DNA of 64,000 nt from Ashinkailepas kermadecensis (lineage: Eukaryota > Arthropoda > Thecostraca > Neolepadidae). Both the position numbers and the translations under genes were made by a program. The stretch lies in contig JAOTOM010005150.1 in the NCBI GenBank assembly GCA_034440615.1, positions 908,001-972,000 on the forward strand, in the 5' to 3' direction. The notes beneath the pieces are model-generated. The model was given only the letters and a program-made list of their open reading frames with translations, was not told the DNA's origin and made no database searches. Shown here piece by piece: positions 1 to 13,028 of this stretch. Every line of letters starts with the position of its first letter. The stretch's first letter is position 1.

Positions 1-1016
<1,016 letters not shown>

Positions 1017-1071
1017 ACCCCGCGTATATGTGCAAGTATAATATGGCTGCCGAAACCGGCGAGGGGCTTAA

Positions 1072-2088
1072 CCCGCGCACGTCCGGGGGGGGCGGATATC
1101 TGCCCCCCCCACCCTGCGGTTTTTCCTACTTTGCCGCCATACTAATCGGGTTAGCAAGGCCAAACCTCGCATGGCTGCTCAGTGGTCTTTTCCGCATATC
1201 CTTAGAAATTTTTGACCCTGGGTCATCTCAAGTCAGGTCACCAGGTCAGGCGAAGTGACCTAACGTCCCTCAGATTTCTATGTGGCATCACTCCCACAAT
1301 AATTGGGCGATTGATTTCAAACTTATATCACGTCATGATCTTATCAGGGTCTATAATATGTATATCACGGTTTTCTCGTAGCGTTGACCTGAGGTCAGGT
1401 CGTGGCCATGGTTTACCCATTATAGGCCTATGGAAAAATATACAAATGTTTCCTGGTTACATATTTGCTCTCGGAATGACCTCCAACCGTTATGGCGTGT
1501 AGTTGGAAGCTATTCGCAATGCTATCGCTGACATTTTTGCTCAGTGGCCCCACCAAGGTCAGCTGAGGTCACCTGAAATCACTAGCACATTTCAGCGCAT
1601 TATATCGCAATGCATTGAGCTAGAAGGCTGAAATTACCGTCGTTGTGCTTGTATCGCCAAGACGTGTCGATTGATATATTACATGACCTCCCTACTCGAC
1701 CCCATGACCTTGACCTGAGGTCATTGTTTCGGTGACCCATCTGTTGACCTGACATTAAATTACGCAGCGTATGTCGATAGCACATTTCAAGGGCTGTCGA
1801 ATAGCATTTGCAGTTTGTTTCTATCTGTTACAGGCCCTGAGATATGTGCCAATATCTGAGGGTCCCACCCGATCTGTTCGAATTTGACATCTGATGACCC
1901 AGCGACCTAAATATTGACCTGAGCGAGAAAATGACCGAAATACTTGCAATAGAGCTTGTCACCAGCTATCCAAAGCCGTTTTCCGTTTGTCGATACCTAG
2001 CATAGTTCTCGAGATCTTAGGGGGGGGCGGCAGATATCTGCCCCCCCCTGACATGCGAAGTTGGCGCGGACCGCCGGACGTGCGAGTG
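1072..2088 (+). mobile_element. piggyBac-type MITE, copy A (1,017 bp)
   Basis: The element is flanked on both sides by TTAA (1068-1071 and 2089-2092), the target duplication typical of piggyBac transposons. The termini are inverted relatives: CCCGCGCACGTCCGG on the left, and CACTCGCACGTCCGG read inward from the right. Just inside each end lies a G-run/C-run palindrome centred on GATATC (about 1085-1110 and 2020-2048). There is no transposase frame, so it would be mobilised in trans. The interior carries 13 exact AGGTCA or TGACCT hexamers, including two TGACCTGAGGTCA palindromes (1385-1397, 1711-1723). A related copy lies inverted at 60456-61372. Family placement rests on the TTAA and on the inverted ends, not on a database match. 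Confidence 0.75.
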
Positions 2089-2092
2089 TTAA

Positions 2093-2592
2093 TATGCGCG
2101 CGAAGATGCTAGATTACCGTCGGTATATCCTGCGTTGGGATGGCTTCAGCCATTTTCGGACCATTGTGTTGCAATTACCTTTGTCAGCAGCATGTGATCT
2201 CCGTACACGTTCTTCACAGGCTATACGCTGCCGCTGCTGGTGAACGTCTCCATTACATCACCGGATGTTGGTGATCGGGTTGCCATACCGAGGATGTACG
2301 ACTGCCGCGTGATGACGTCGGCGCTGACGGCCTGTGCTGTGCGTCTGTGCGTCGGACGCTAATCAGGATGACCCGTCCGTTATATATTGCTGATGTATTG
2401 CGATTTAAGACAATATATAACTGGTATTTTGTGCTATGTACAGCATGTTTTCATGGGTCTGAACAGTCTGAACGCTCTAAATGGTCTGAATGCTGTGTGG
2501 GATAGGTATTCACTATTTTCCTCTCTTCCCGCGCTGCCCACCCCTTAAGTCCCCGGGTTAGTCTCTGATTGACCGCATACCGCATTGACATA
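2093..2592. other. Unassigned spacer
   Basis: No gene is recognised. The segment includes moderately GC-rich sequence to about 2360, then AT-rich sequence leading into a dispersed repeat. The minus-strand frame at 2451-2690 runs into that repeat and has no domain I know. Confidence 0.4.
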
Positions 2593-3135
2593 AACAGATT
2601 TGGATTAGATAGTGGACTGACTCTCCACCTTTTGCTGACAAATGTAAAATTGTGTGAAAAAGCAAACAAAATAGCTGGATTTTCTTCCACTGTCGAAGTA
2701 CAGCTTACATCATAAAATGTTGAGATTAGCGATGCTGATGCATTTTAAACCAGATTGTCCGAACAAGAAATATGCTAAGCAACTAAGCAACAATTGCATG
2801 GTCATACTGATGTTTGTACACGCCCCCAATGGCAAAACCACATGCATATGGAGCTTGAACATGATTAATTCCATTCTCAATTTCCAGTCATTGTCAAACT
2901 TGCATGCAAATCATGGTTATCATTGAGATTGTGGATATACAAACTAGAATTATCTTCAGCAACCTACCCATCACACCATCAGCTTGATATTTACCAAGGT
3001 ACCTACCTACATGCCCAATGACAATGTGCATACATTCAATATTGATATGGGCCAACCCAATCTCACACTGAACCAACAAAAGCCACGTGCGAGCCAATCT
3101 GCCAGCCTATGAAAACATGAGAGAAAAGTCAGCAA
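2593..3135 (-). repeat. Dispersed repeat R1, minus-strand copy
   Basis: Read on the minus strand, this segment parallels 15745-16270 over several hundred bases. Shared landmarks include 'gggcatgtaggtaggtacc', 'aatatcaagctgatggtgtg' and 'gtccactatctaatccaaat'. Shorter related pieces lie at 11310-11604 and 11690-12124. No coding frame is conserved between the copies, so this looks like a non-autonomous element family. This copy is cut off before the GGGGCC-rich terminal part that the other copies carry. Confidence 0.75.
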
Positions 3136-3299
3136 GAAGCCGTATAGACACCTCATTATAATTGATATTCCTCAAGAAAGCAATAGGTATTAAGCTCTGG
3201 CCACACATGACTTTCTAAACAAACCCCATAGAGTCATACAAGACCAATGTCTGGTAGCGCGCATTAAATGCCACCCGCGATATTATTACCTTAGAAGGT

Positions 3300-4750
3300 A
3301 AAACAAAGTTCGCCTTCAAGCTTTGGTGACGTCATAGTTGTTTTATCTTATATTGCAGAAATTGGTAGCATCAGGCGTGTTTCAATTTCACTGCGCATGA
3401 GACAATTCAAGCATTTTTCAATTTTCAATTTTCAAAGTTTAAAGAACCTAACCCAGCCAAACCTAACCTTTCATAAGTTGCTGTTGAATAAGAAATGATT
3501 GATAAATTTGCAGTTTAAGGATTTTTTTTTTGTTTGAATTTTTCTTCAGAATACCATGTTCATGACGGTGACTAAGATGATGGGACCACTTATTTTCGGT
3601 GCAAATTCATTTTATTGGGAAAAAAATTGACTAATTTTCCAACTTAAAAAACCTACCCTAACTAAACCTAACCCTAACTAACTTAAACCAGCCTACCCTA
3701 ACTAAACCTAACCCCTTTGTTTGTTTTATGGTGACAAATGTGTGTAAAAACCTTCCTTGGTTGGTTGGTTGGTTATTTGGGCTTACGGCCGCATTGACTG
3801 CGTTGGTCATACAGCGCCCATAAAACTTTTCTTGTTCCCACCTTAAAGCAAAATAATACCCAGAAGTTTCCCCAAAAAAAATTGCAAATATGTTCCCCCC
3901 CAAAAAAAATCTTAAATAGCAGCTTAGGTTAGGTTAGGCTGGGTTAGGTTTCTTTTTTAAGGTTGAGAATTTTCAGAAAATAAATTAATTGACATTTTAA
4001 TTTTCTTATTTTTTGTTCTCGAAAGATAGGTTAGGCTCGGTTAGGTTAGGTTTTGTTGCATTTAAAAAAAAAAACATTTATGTTTATGCTATGTTACCGA
4101 ACTCAAAGCCCTTTTTGGCATTATTTTGCTCACAACCTGAAAAGTAAGCATTTGCACAGAAAATAAGTGGGTCCAATCATCTTAGTCACCTTCATAAACA
4201 TGGCATTCTGCAGAAAAAGTAAAAGAGAAAAGAAAAAATCAGACCTTAAACTGCAAAGTTACCAAATAATTCGCATTTTTGGGGGAGAACTTTTTCGGAT
4301 TTTTTTTTTACCGTTTTCCAACTTGAAAAGCCTAAACTAACCTAACTTAACCAAACCTAACCCATTTGTTTGCTATATGGAGGCAAATGTGTATAAAAAC
4401 TTGTCTTGTTACCACCTTAAAGCACAATAATACCGGTTTGGATAGGTTAGGCTAGTTTAGTTGTTTAAATTGGAACTTTTTTTCTCACAAATTTCAAAAA
4501 TAAAATAAAATCGGAAATTTTCCTTCAAAAGCAGCTGATGTTAGGTTCGTTAGGTTGGGTTCGGTTGTTCAATTTATACAATTTTGCAGTATACATATTG
4601 CCTAATTTTTGTTTCTAAATTTTTTTTTCTCCAAAGGGAGGTTATGATATGCTAGATTACGTTATGTTGGTTATGGTTATTAGGCTATGGTATGGATTCA
4701 CTAATGAGTGAATCCATACCATTCCCACTATAGTATAAAAGCTACATCAT
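3300..4750 (-). repeat. TTAGG-rich dispersed repeat R2, minus-strand copy
   Basis: AT-rich sequence punctuated by short CCTAACC/GGTTAGG runs. It corresponds in reverse complement to about 10431-11300. Shared landmarks include 'ccgcattgactgcgttggtc', 'ttaccaccttaaagcacaat' and 'ttccttcaaaagcagctgat'. The phrase 'catgttcatgacggtgac' followed by 'taagatgatggg' recurs in all copies. No protein is conserved between copies. Confidence 0.75.
4689..4720. repeat. Perfect 14-bp hairpin
   Basis: GGTATGGATTCACT, loop AATG, then the exact reverse complement. A partly matching inverted relative lies at about 7250-7305. It sits close to a CAGGGGTGTCGATTT terminus (4754), so it may be the subterminal part of a MITE. 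Confidence 0.8.
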
Positions 4751-4753
4751 AAC

Positions 4754-5400
4754 CAGGGGTGTCGATTTTTGAAAAACATTGGGGGGGCCGAAGTGCCAAC
4801 GCACTAGACCCACCTCCCCCCCCCACAAAAAAACTCATCGGATTTAGCCCACTATATTTTCAGATCTAAGAAATTCTGATTTTGTATTCGACGATGTGTA
4901 TGTTTGTGTTTATTCAGCATCCTCACCAACGGGGAAAATCGTCCAATAACTGGTGAAATCACATAATTAAAAGAGCAGTGCTCAGTACATGTCAACATAA
5001 CAACTCTTGGTTGGTTATTGGTTCTACGACACGTCGACCGTTGTTCATATAGCCCTGGCGGGGGAAAGACAAAAAAAAAAAAATAAGCCTTATCCTTCCC
5101 CCCTTCTCAACAAAAACAAAAAAAAAAAAAAAATAGATGCAGCTAAAACACACGGCATTATGAAGCGTCAGAGCACAGCAGACCTGAACGGTAATACTGG
5201 GTAAGTATTTCCTTCCTAACGTTAGGGAGGGGAATTTTTCCCTTTAGTACGCCACTGCGGCTGCTCAACGTGTTTTTTCCGCAGATTGCACGATCGAGAG
5301 TAGAAAGGCCCTTCGGATAATTTCCTTTCGGGACCCATTCTTTATTTTCCGGTGCTCTGGTCGATTCGATGGAGTCTCCTTGTGGTTTTTGTGGTGAAGT
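4754..5400. repeat. TIR-like terminus and AT-rich unassigned sequence
   Basis: The segment opens with CAGGGGTGTCGATTT at 4754. The same terminal word, as its reverse complement, ends at 10430, 11604, 12124 and 16477 (with CAGGGGCG in most). The rest contains A-runs and no recognisable gene. Confidence 0.5.
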
Positions 5401-5409
5401 CTATTTTTA

Positions 5410-5690
5410 TAAGCCCCCAGTAGCACAACCAGGGGGGGGGGCAAGGGGCCATGGCCCCCCCGACATTTTTTTTGGGCCCGCTCCGAGCCAGGGGCCTGCG
5501 AAGCGGGCCCCTGGCTCGGAGTGGGCCACCCTACTCAGAGCCCTGGCTAGGGGCCCGCGAAGCGGATCTGTGGCTCGAATCAGGGGCCCTTTGAACCAAC
5601 TGAAAATCTGGGGGCCCGTTTTAACCAGGGCCTCCTCGAACCGGGGCCCATTTTGATTCAGGGGCCCGCATTGAACCAATATGCACGTAT
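5410..5690. repeat. GGGGCCC-type degenerate minisatellite with hairpin
   Basis: Repeated units of roughly 30 bp contain 'ggggccc', alternating with 'gaacc'. Open frames appear on both strands only because the GC-rich units lack stops. A perfect 16-bp inverted repeat with a 9-nt loop lies within (5481-5496 and 5506-5521). Confidence 0.75.
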
Positions 5691-5769
5691 ACATTGCATG
5701 TATACATATATCATATTATTTCTCTAGGAGGAAGGGGCACGTAAAGGAAATGTGCTTTTATTTCTGCGA

Positions 5770-6735
5770 AGTTTTACAAGCCTAGGGGCCCGCTCAAAAG
5801 TAAGTGCATGTTTTCCGCAGACTTTTTAAAAACATGAGGGGGGGCCGCATGTGAGGGCGCCCGCTCTCCAACCCTGGCCTCCCCTCCCCCCCAACTGGAA
5901 TCCTGGTTGCGCCACTGAAGCCGCCAGCAGGCTATTTTTGGAACCCGGTACAATTCTTCTGGCTCTCGGTGCGGTTTTTCCGGTGCCCAAACAAGTTTCT
6001 TTTCCGGCGTCCGACGACTTCTTATTTTGTGGATCCTTGACGCAATTTTTCCGTCCGCAAGGTGACATTCTGGGAATATATTGGTACTTGGGAAGCCAGC
6101 TGCAACGTGTGGGGCTCCGGCACGACGTTTTGGCCCCAGTGAGATTTTCAAGAGAAGCGGCGTGAATTTGTGATGTCTAAGTGCGATTTTTGGGGGCCCC
6201 GTCGTCACTTGTTAGGATCCCTTGCGGTGGCTACGACACGTTTGTGGGGGCCCAACAAGTTGTGTGGGCTTTTGGAGTTATTGTTGAGATCCCAGATTGA
6301 TTTTCCGTGTCCGGTCTGTTTTTTCATTTACCCGGCTTCATTTGTTGGTTTATCTCAACGAGACTTTTAGAGCCCCGGTGGGACCTGTCAGGCTACTGGC
6401 GTGATTTTCAGGGGCCCGGGTGATAATTCTTAGTACCCCAGTCTCGGGGTGATTTTCAGGAGGCCCCGGCCCGACCATTTGTGGCCCCCGTCGTGATTTT
6501 CTTGAATCACGGCACGACTTGTTTGCGGCCCCAACGTGATTTTCAGGGGTCCAGGTGCAAACTTTTGAGGCCCCAGCGTCATTATCGGGGCCCCTGCGCT
6601 ACGTTTGGGGGCCCCCAATGTGATTTTTCTGAGCCCCGGTGCGATTTTTGGTGGACCGAGTGAAATTTTTAGGGAGCATAGCGCATTTTTTCCTAAGCTC
6701 GGCGGATTCTTGGGGGCCCCACAACCTATCAGGAA
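5770..6735 (-). repeat. Degenerate GGGGCCC/AAAATCNC minisatellite, array 1
   Basis: About 30 loosely conserved units of roughly 30-35 bp. In this orientation they read 'gtgatttt..gggggcccc'; the reverse complement reads 'ggggcccc..aaaatcac'. The same family forms arrays at 38580-39990, 57350-58250 and 61640-62515. The open frames through it are shadows of the repeat. Confidence 0.8.
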
Positions 6736-8020
6736 GGGGGGGGGGTGAGGAAACTGCCCACAATTCCCCCTCCCCATTCGGTATGTCACTGTGCCATGCA
6801 ATGATGCAACATCAGAATCCAGGAATAGTTCATCTATTTCATCACTCACATGTGATATCAACTGCCCAGTTATCCAGACAGTTTGAGAAAAGTCAAACAT
6901 CTGCTACATGGATCAGCAAGGATGGATTGTAAGGCAACATGGATACCATGGAATTCCGGTCACAGTAGTTATGCTGCAATACATACCTTCTTCAACAGAC
7001 TGCTTTGGAGATGGATGAGCTCCTGAAGTTTGGTCAGGGTTGGAGTTGGAGGTGGATGGAGCAACACTGTGAAGGGCATAACATATGGTTCAAGAGACTT
7101 GTTTCCATTAACAATACAGGGGATGAAGTAGCATTTTCATTGACTTCTATGGTTTTCATTGGCTTCATTGACTTCTATGGTGTCCTGAGTAAGTAGGACA
7201 ATCGCGATGGGTTTCTGTTATATGCATTGTAGAAGCAATGTTATAATGTAGCTTTTATACCCCAGTGAGAATGGTATGGATTCACTCATCAGTGAATTCG
7301 CAATCATACTGATATATCAGTTAACAACAATGCAGGGAGCTATGTGATCAACATGGTCTGTGCCCTAAAGCCCAAATAACTAAGTAACAATGCAGGGAAT
7401 CTGCGGCATAACATTATGACCATAAATTAGCCATGATATATGGCATCATACTTCCCATGCTATTTAGAATAGTGGGCTATATTTTGTGTACAAACATCAG
7501 GACATTAGAAATGTTAATTAACGTTACACACATCAATTCCTAACAAGTGTCAGCAATACATTTCCTTCATGTGCTTTAAACATGATTCAAGAAAGCACTG
7601 TCATCGATTTTAAACTTGCAAAAAGAGTGGGCCGCCTGGCATTCTGAGTGCTATTTGAGTGAATTTGCTGTCTTGTTAGTGAACTGACCACTTATTGAGA
7701 TATAAGTACTTTAACTTTGCCTGCTTCCAGCATGAAAATTTGTCATTTTCCAATACATCAGAAATCATCAGAATAACTTCTTGTCCACAAACCGGTGTAT
7801 GCATTTCTATGAATTTCTCATATTTATTAACACAAATGATCTGCAAGTAGATCTGATCTGCAAATCTATAACTCAGAAAATGTTATCAGCACAGGATTCC
7901 ATTCCTGAAAATATAGTACTTTCAACATGTTATTGTTCTTTGTGAAGCAATAAGTGCAATGCTCTCATGCAGCATGCAGATGGAGGTTCATCACGTGCAC
8001 CAGGTAGCACAAAAAGAGAT
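6736..8020. other. Unassigned AT-rich region
   Basis: No gene is seen. The short frame at 7005-7196 has no recognisable domain. A segment at 7250-7305 is an inverted relative of 4707-4750 ('tataaaagctaca' next to 'ggtatggattcact'). The remainder is AT-rich with no clear repeat structure. Confidence 0.4.
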
Positions 8021-9740
8021 ATTATTGCAGTCTAAGGTAACCACAAGACAGGTTTTACACCCATTTTACCTCCACGAATCATTCAAAGGAGCTAGGTTTT
8101 GCCTAGTTGCGTTAGGCTAGGCTTTTGTTGTAAGTTAGTAAATAAAAAAAAGTCTTCAAAAACGGTTCAAGCTAGATTAGGTTATGTTAGACTTTTTAAG
8201 TTGAAAATGTTTGAGAACAAATTTTTTTTTTTTTGGGGGAAATTGGGCATGAATATAATAATTTCTTGCATGGGAGTCTAGGCTAGGTTAGGTTAGGTAA
8301 TGTTACATTTTTTTATCGGAACATGATTTTTCATCCTATATTACTCAAATCCAAGCCCCCTTTTCCATGTTATTTTTCCTCACAATTGAAAAGTGTGCAT
8401 CTGCAGAGGAAATGAGCGGTTACATCATGATCAGCACATTAACAAACACTGCATTAAAAAAGAAATTCAAAGAAGTCAGAGAGTACCATGAGCTGAAAAA
8501 TTACCCAAAAAGCCAGGTATTATCACAGTTTAAGGTAACCACAAGACAAGTTTTACACACATTTTACCTCCATGAAGCATACAAAGGGGTTAGGTTTGTC
8601 AGGTTAGGTTAGGCTAAGTTATTTAAAAAAATCATTTGTTGGTAAATAATTTGTGTTAATGATTTTCCTACAAAAAAATAATAAACGGTTCAGGCTAGCT
8701 TAGGTTAGCCTTTTTAAGTTGAAAATATTTGAGAAAATGCCTCGAAAATTTAATTTAAAAACCATTCATTTCTTGTATGGGAAGTTGAACTATGTAAGGT
8801 AAGGTTATCATACATCTTGAACATTATTTGCATGCTATATTTCCTTACTCCACACTCTTTTTTTTGGTGTTATTTTTTACTCCCAATTGAAAGGCATGTA
8901 TTTGCAGAGGAAAGGACATTACATTTGTGCTTTTATGTGTTTTATTAATATTTTTTAGTTAAATTTCCAATGCAATGTTTATGAATGTCACTAAGCTGAT
9001 GGCACTACTCAGTTTCTGTGCCAATGCTTGTGCTTGTGACCAGGTTGTCAGCAAAATAACATTAAAAATGGGCTTTGAGTTAGGTAACATAGCAATTCAA
9101 AGAAATACGTTAAAAATTCAACATAACCTAACGTAACCTAGCCTAAGCTGACCTTGGAGAAAACAACTATAAAAACAAGATTTGGAAAATATCTAGCAAT
9201 TTATTTTCTTGAAATTTTACAAATGAAAAACCTAATCCAACCTAATCTAACAAGAATTATTGTGCTTTAAGGTGGTAACAAGGCAAGTTATTACACATTT
9301 TCCTCCATAAAGCAAACAAATGGGCTATGTTTGGTGATGTTAGATTAGTTAAGTGTTTTAAGTTCGACATTTCTTGCAAAAATTGTTCCAAAATTTGAAA
9401 GAAATAGATATTTTTTCTTTAAAAGCAGCTTATGTTAGATTAGATTAAGTTGGGTTACATTATTTAATTCTAAAAAAAATACATTGCTTGAAATTTTTAC
9501 AACTTGATGTTTTGGTTTTGTTTTTATCCAAAGGGAGGTTAAGCTAGGTTAGGTTAGGTTATGTTGCATTTTTTTATTTAACAAAAAAATACTTTTACCC
9601 TATGTCACCCAATTCAAAGCTTTTTGTTGGTGTTATTTTTCTCACAGCCTGAAATGTAGGCATTTGTATAGAAAATGAGTGGTCCCATCATCTGAGTCAC
9701 ATTCATAAACATTGCATTGAAATGATACATTCCACGAATT
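8020..9740 (+). repeat. TTAGG-rich dispersed repeat R2, composite copy
   Basis: Several partial R2 units in tandem. Repeated landmarks are 'aaggtaaccacaagacaggt' or its variants, 'ggttaggttagg' clusters (8105, 8280, 8600, 9550), and the 'catgaatgtcac..taagctgatgg' phrase near 8985. The open frame at 8367-8612 lies wholly within repeat sequence and is not supported as a gene. Confidence 0.65.
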
Positions 9741-10430
9741 CATAAAACACCTTAAAACACAAATTTACCAAAATGAGCAGTAACATCAGTGTTCATTACA
9801 TTCCTAAACATTGCATGGAAAACAAATTAATCAGAAATTACCTTAAGCTGTAAATTTACCAAAAGGTGTGCCAACCCCTGGACGGAAATGCAACACTAGG
9901 TGTCCCAATCCTGGGCAGAAAGGGCACTAAGAGCAGTGGAATGAAAATATTAATAAAAGTAAACTAAAAACAGCTCTTCTTGAAGACAAACGTGGTAGTT
10001 ATGCGATATTAACATGGAAACCCTGAGCACAAATCAGAAAAAAGCATGCACTGGACTTTTTCAAGCTTACCTGCCAACTTCTTCAACTACTGTTCCTTTG
10101 GGAATTAAATATCAGCAAGCTATTTATTCACTATTTAAAATCACATCAATCCGCAGATACATCAGAATGTGCGAAGTACAAAAACGAATCAGTACGACGT
10201 CACATGAGATTGGCCTCCGGATTAAACACTGCGCGCAATTGCACCACAAATGTCTTACCTCCGTCACGTTTGTCACTGTAACCTCAAATTTAGACTTTAG
10301 GCGCTGGAATTTCTGTAACTGGATTTTTTTTCTTTGGATGTTACGATTTTGGATGTTCTGAGGAACGCCCATCACGATTTGTGACATTTAATACGTGCTA
10401 GTGTCTATCTATAGAAATCGACACCCCTGC
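9740..10430. other. Region with an unassigned 115-codon frame, ending in a TIR-like word
   Basis: The frame at 10014-10361 (+) starts at an ATG but shows no family motif, and the opposite strand is also partly open. At 10416-10430 the sequence reads AAATCGACACCCCTG, the terminal word shared with the R1-type elements. This could be the right end of an old DNA transposon whose left end I cannot place. Confidence 0.35.
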
Positions 10431-11300
10431 TTTGGAGAAAAAATAGAAACAAATATTAAGCAATATATATTCTGAAAATTTTCTAAATTGAACAACCGAA
10501 CCCAGCTTACCCGAACCTAATGTCAGCTGCTTTTGAAGGAAAATTTCCGATTTTATTTTATTTTTTTAAATGATTGAACAATTTTTCCAAGGTAAACAAC
10601 TAAACTAGCCTAACCTAGCCAAATCGGTATTATTGTGCTTTAAGGTGGTAACAAGACAAGTTTGTGCACACATTTGCCTCCATATAGCAAGCAAATGGGT
10701 TAGGTTTGGTTAAGTTAGGTTAGTTTAGGTTTTTCAAGTTGGAAAACTTTAAAAAAAAATCCAAAAAAGTTTCCCCCCAAAATTGCAAATTATTTGGTAA
10801 CCTTGCGGTCTAAGGTGTTCTTTTCTTCCTTTAAAAAAAAAATATGCAGAATACCATGTTTATGAAGGTGACTAAGATGATTGGACCCACTTATTTTCTG
10901 TGCTTACTTTTCAGGTTGTCAGCAAAATAATGCCAAAAGGGCTTTGAGTTCGGTAACATAACATAAACATAAATGTTTTTTTTTAATGCAACAAATTACC
11001 ACCTACCCTGACCTATCTTTTGAGAACAAAAAATTAAACTAAATTAAAATGTCACTTAATTTATTTTCTGAAAATACTCAACCTTAAAATAGAAACCTAA
11101 CCGGGCCTAACCTAACCTAAGCTGATTTTGAATACAAAATAATATTTTTTTGTGAACATGGTTGTAATTTTTTTCGGAAGCTTTTGGGTATTATTGTGCT
11201 TTAAGGTGGGAACAAGAAAAGTTGTATGGGCGCTGTATGACCAACGCAGTCAATGCGGCGGTAAACCCAAATAACCAACCAACCAACCCAGAAAGATGTA
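10431..11300 (+). repeat. TTAGG-rich dispersed repeat R2, plus-strand copy
   Basis: This copy is in inverted orientation relative to 3300-4750 and matches it over most of its length, including the 'ctgtatgaccaacgcagtca' segment near 11235. Short CCTAACC or GGTTAGG blocks occur at 10610, 10700 and 11100. No protein is encoded. Confidence 0.75.
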
Positions 11301-11309
11301 AGCTGTACT

Positions 11310-11604
11310 TCCACAGTGGAGGGAATTCCAGCTATTTTGTTTGTTTTTGCACACAATTTTACATTTTTCAGCAAAAGGTGGAGAGTCAGTCCACTATCTA
11401 ATCCAAATATGTTTTTATTCAGTACAAAATGTGCTGGTTAACATCAATGTTTCTACTTAGCATGGGGTTTTTCATTTTTTCCCTTTAGCTTTCTTATCAG
11501 CATAAAATAGCATAGGTTATTGGGGGGCCCAAATCAACATTGGGGGGAAGATCAACATTGGTGGGGCCATAGCCCCCACAAAAGGATACAAATCGACGCC
11601 CCTG
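11310..11604 (+). repeat. Dispersed repeat R1, short copy
   Basis: Contains the 'gtccactatctaatccaaat' and 'gtgctggttaacatcaa' landmarks. It ends in a GGGGCC-rich block followed by AAATCGACGCCCCTG. Internally shorter than the copy at 15690-16477. Confidence 0.7.
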
Positions 11605-11689
11605 CATACATGCATGATTTTGCACTTATAAAAATTTAATTTCATCTGCCATTTTTTGGACCACTTCACAAGCTCTTCTAAGTCTTTCT

Positions 11690-12124
11690 GTAGCATGTAC
11701 CTAGGTGCCTAGGTACCAGGTAAATATCAAGCTGATAGTGTGATGAGTGGGCTGTTGAGGTTAATTATAGTTTGTACATCCACACTCTCAATGATAACTG
11801 ATTGTTGTTCACGGGACTGGAGTGTAGGCAAGTTTGACAATGACAATTGGTTTTTGTGCACACCATTTTGAATTTTGTAGCAAAAGGTGGAGAGTCAGTC
11901 CACTATCTAACCCAAATCTGTTTTTTTCATTACAAAATGTGCTGGTTAACATCAACTACATTTTCTATGTACCTAGCATGGTGTTTTCCTTCTTTTTTCC
12001 TTCAACTTTTATCAGCATAAAAATAGCATATGTTATTGGGGAGTCCCAAATCAACATTTGGGGGGCCAAGATCAACATTGGTGGGGCCCTGGCCCCCACA
12101 AAAGGATACAAATCAACGCCCCTG
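11690..12124 (+). repeat. Dispersed repeat R1, second adjacent copy
   Basis: Starts with 'gtacctaggtgcctaggtac' and carries the same 'gtccactatct' and 'gtgctggttaacatcaac' blocks. It ends in AAATCAACGCCCCTG. The plus-strand open frame at 11834-12139 is a repeat shadow. Confidence 0.7.
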
Positions 12125-12411
12125 CCACCTAGACATTAGGGGATGTCCCCATCCTAGCCCCGCCTTCAGCGCCTAAAATATCACACAAACTATAACGTAA
12201 AATTTCCTTTACGTAAACGTCCACATGCCTGCACCTTGATCGCAAACACCCGCTTTTATTTGTATTTGCGAGATTTAACAAACCGATTCCATAAAATGGA
12301 TTAATATTTGGTTTGTGTCAGAATACAGTCGGATACATTTCACAAACATGAGCAAAAATGAAAGCGGCAAGACAACAGTATACAGGGGAAAACCCAACAC
12401 GTGAAGTCAAT

Positions 12412-13014
12412 TTATAAGATGTTGTTCAGCATCGCGACGAACTCGCCCCGTGTCCGAGAAGCGGAAGTGGCCGGCGGCAGTAGGTTCCAGGCCGAGGCTG
12501 CCCGGAAGGAGAAGGTTCTGCGTGACATGCTGAGGCGGAAAGGCGGTGGCTCCAGTGCCCCAGCCACCGTCGCAGGAGTGGAGCGCCGGGAGACATCCGA
12601 CCGTCGGCGGAACAGAGCACGGATCGCCTCGGGGGCTCGCGGATCATTCAGGGCTCTGAACACGGCGATGTTGTCGCGGTGAGTGATGAGGTCACGGACA
12701 CTGCGCCAGCCCAGCGTTGCCACTGTCGGCGAGATATGGTCACGACGACGAGCCCCTACGACGATCCTAGCCCCGAAATTGATCGCCTTCTGCACTCGTC
12801 CAAGGTGACATTGGGCAGCCCCGCCCCATACAGTGAGGCAGTATAGGATGTATGGAAAGACGTGAGACTGAATTAGGAGTTTGCGTGCTTCGGGTGTGAG
12901 ATGGTGACGGATATTGTGGAGACAGAACAAGGTGGAGTTGCACTTTTTGACAACGTGGGATATGTGCTCCTCCCAGGATAGGGTGCGGTCAATGATGACT
13001 CCCAGCATCTTCAC
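12412..13014 (-). pseudogene. LINE ORF2 C-terminal part, displaced by frameshift
   Basis: Continues the reverse transcriptase of 13029-15242 in a different phase. It begins with KMLGVIIDRTLSWEEHI, the thumb-side motif typical of jockey/CR1 enzymes, and runs through the connection region to a C-terminus near LNNIL. The two frames would join with a single-base change, so this is one gene with one lesion, or a base-calling error in a homopolymer. No stop codon lies within the 200 codons. Confidence 0.85.
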
Positions 13015-13028
13015 GAATGGCGAGGGGG

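Noticed and set aside
5369..6900. Overlapping open frames on both strands
   Set aside because: Produced by a stop-poor GC-rich minisatellite; no domains.
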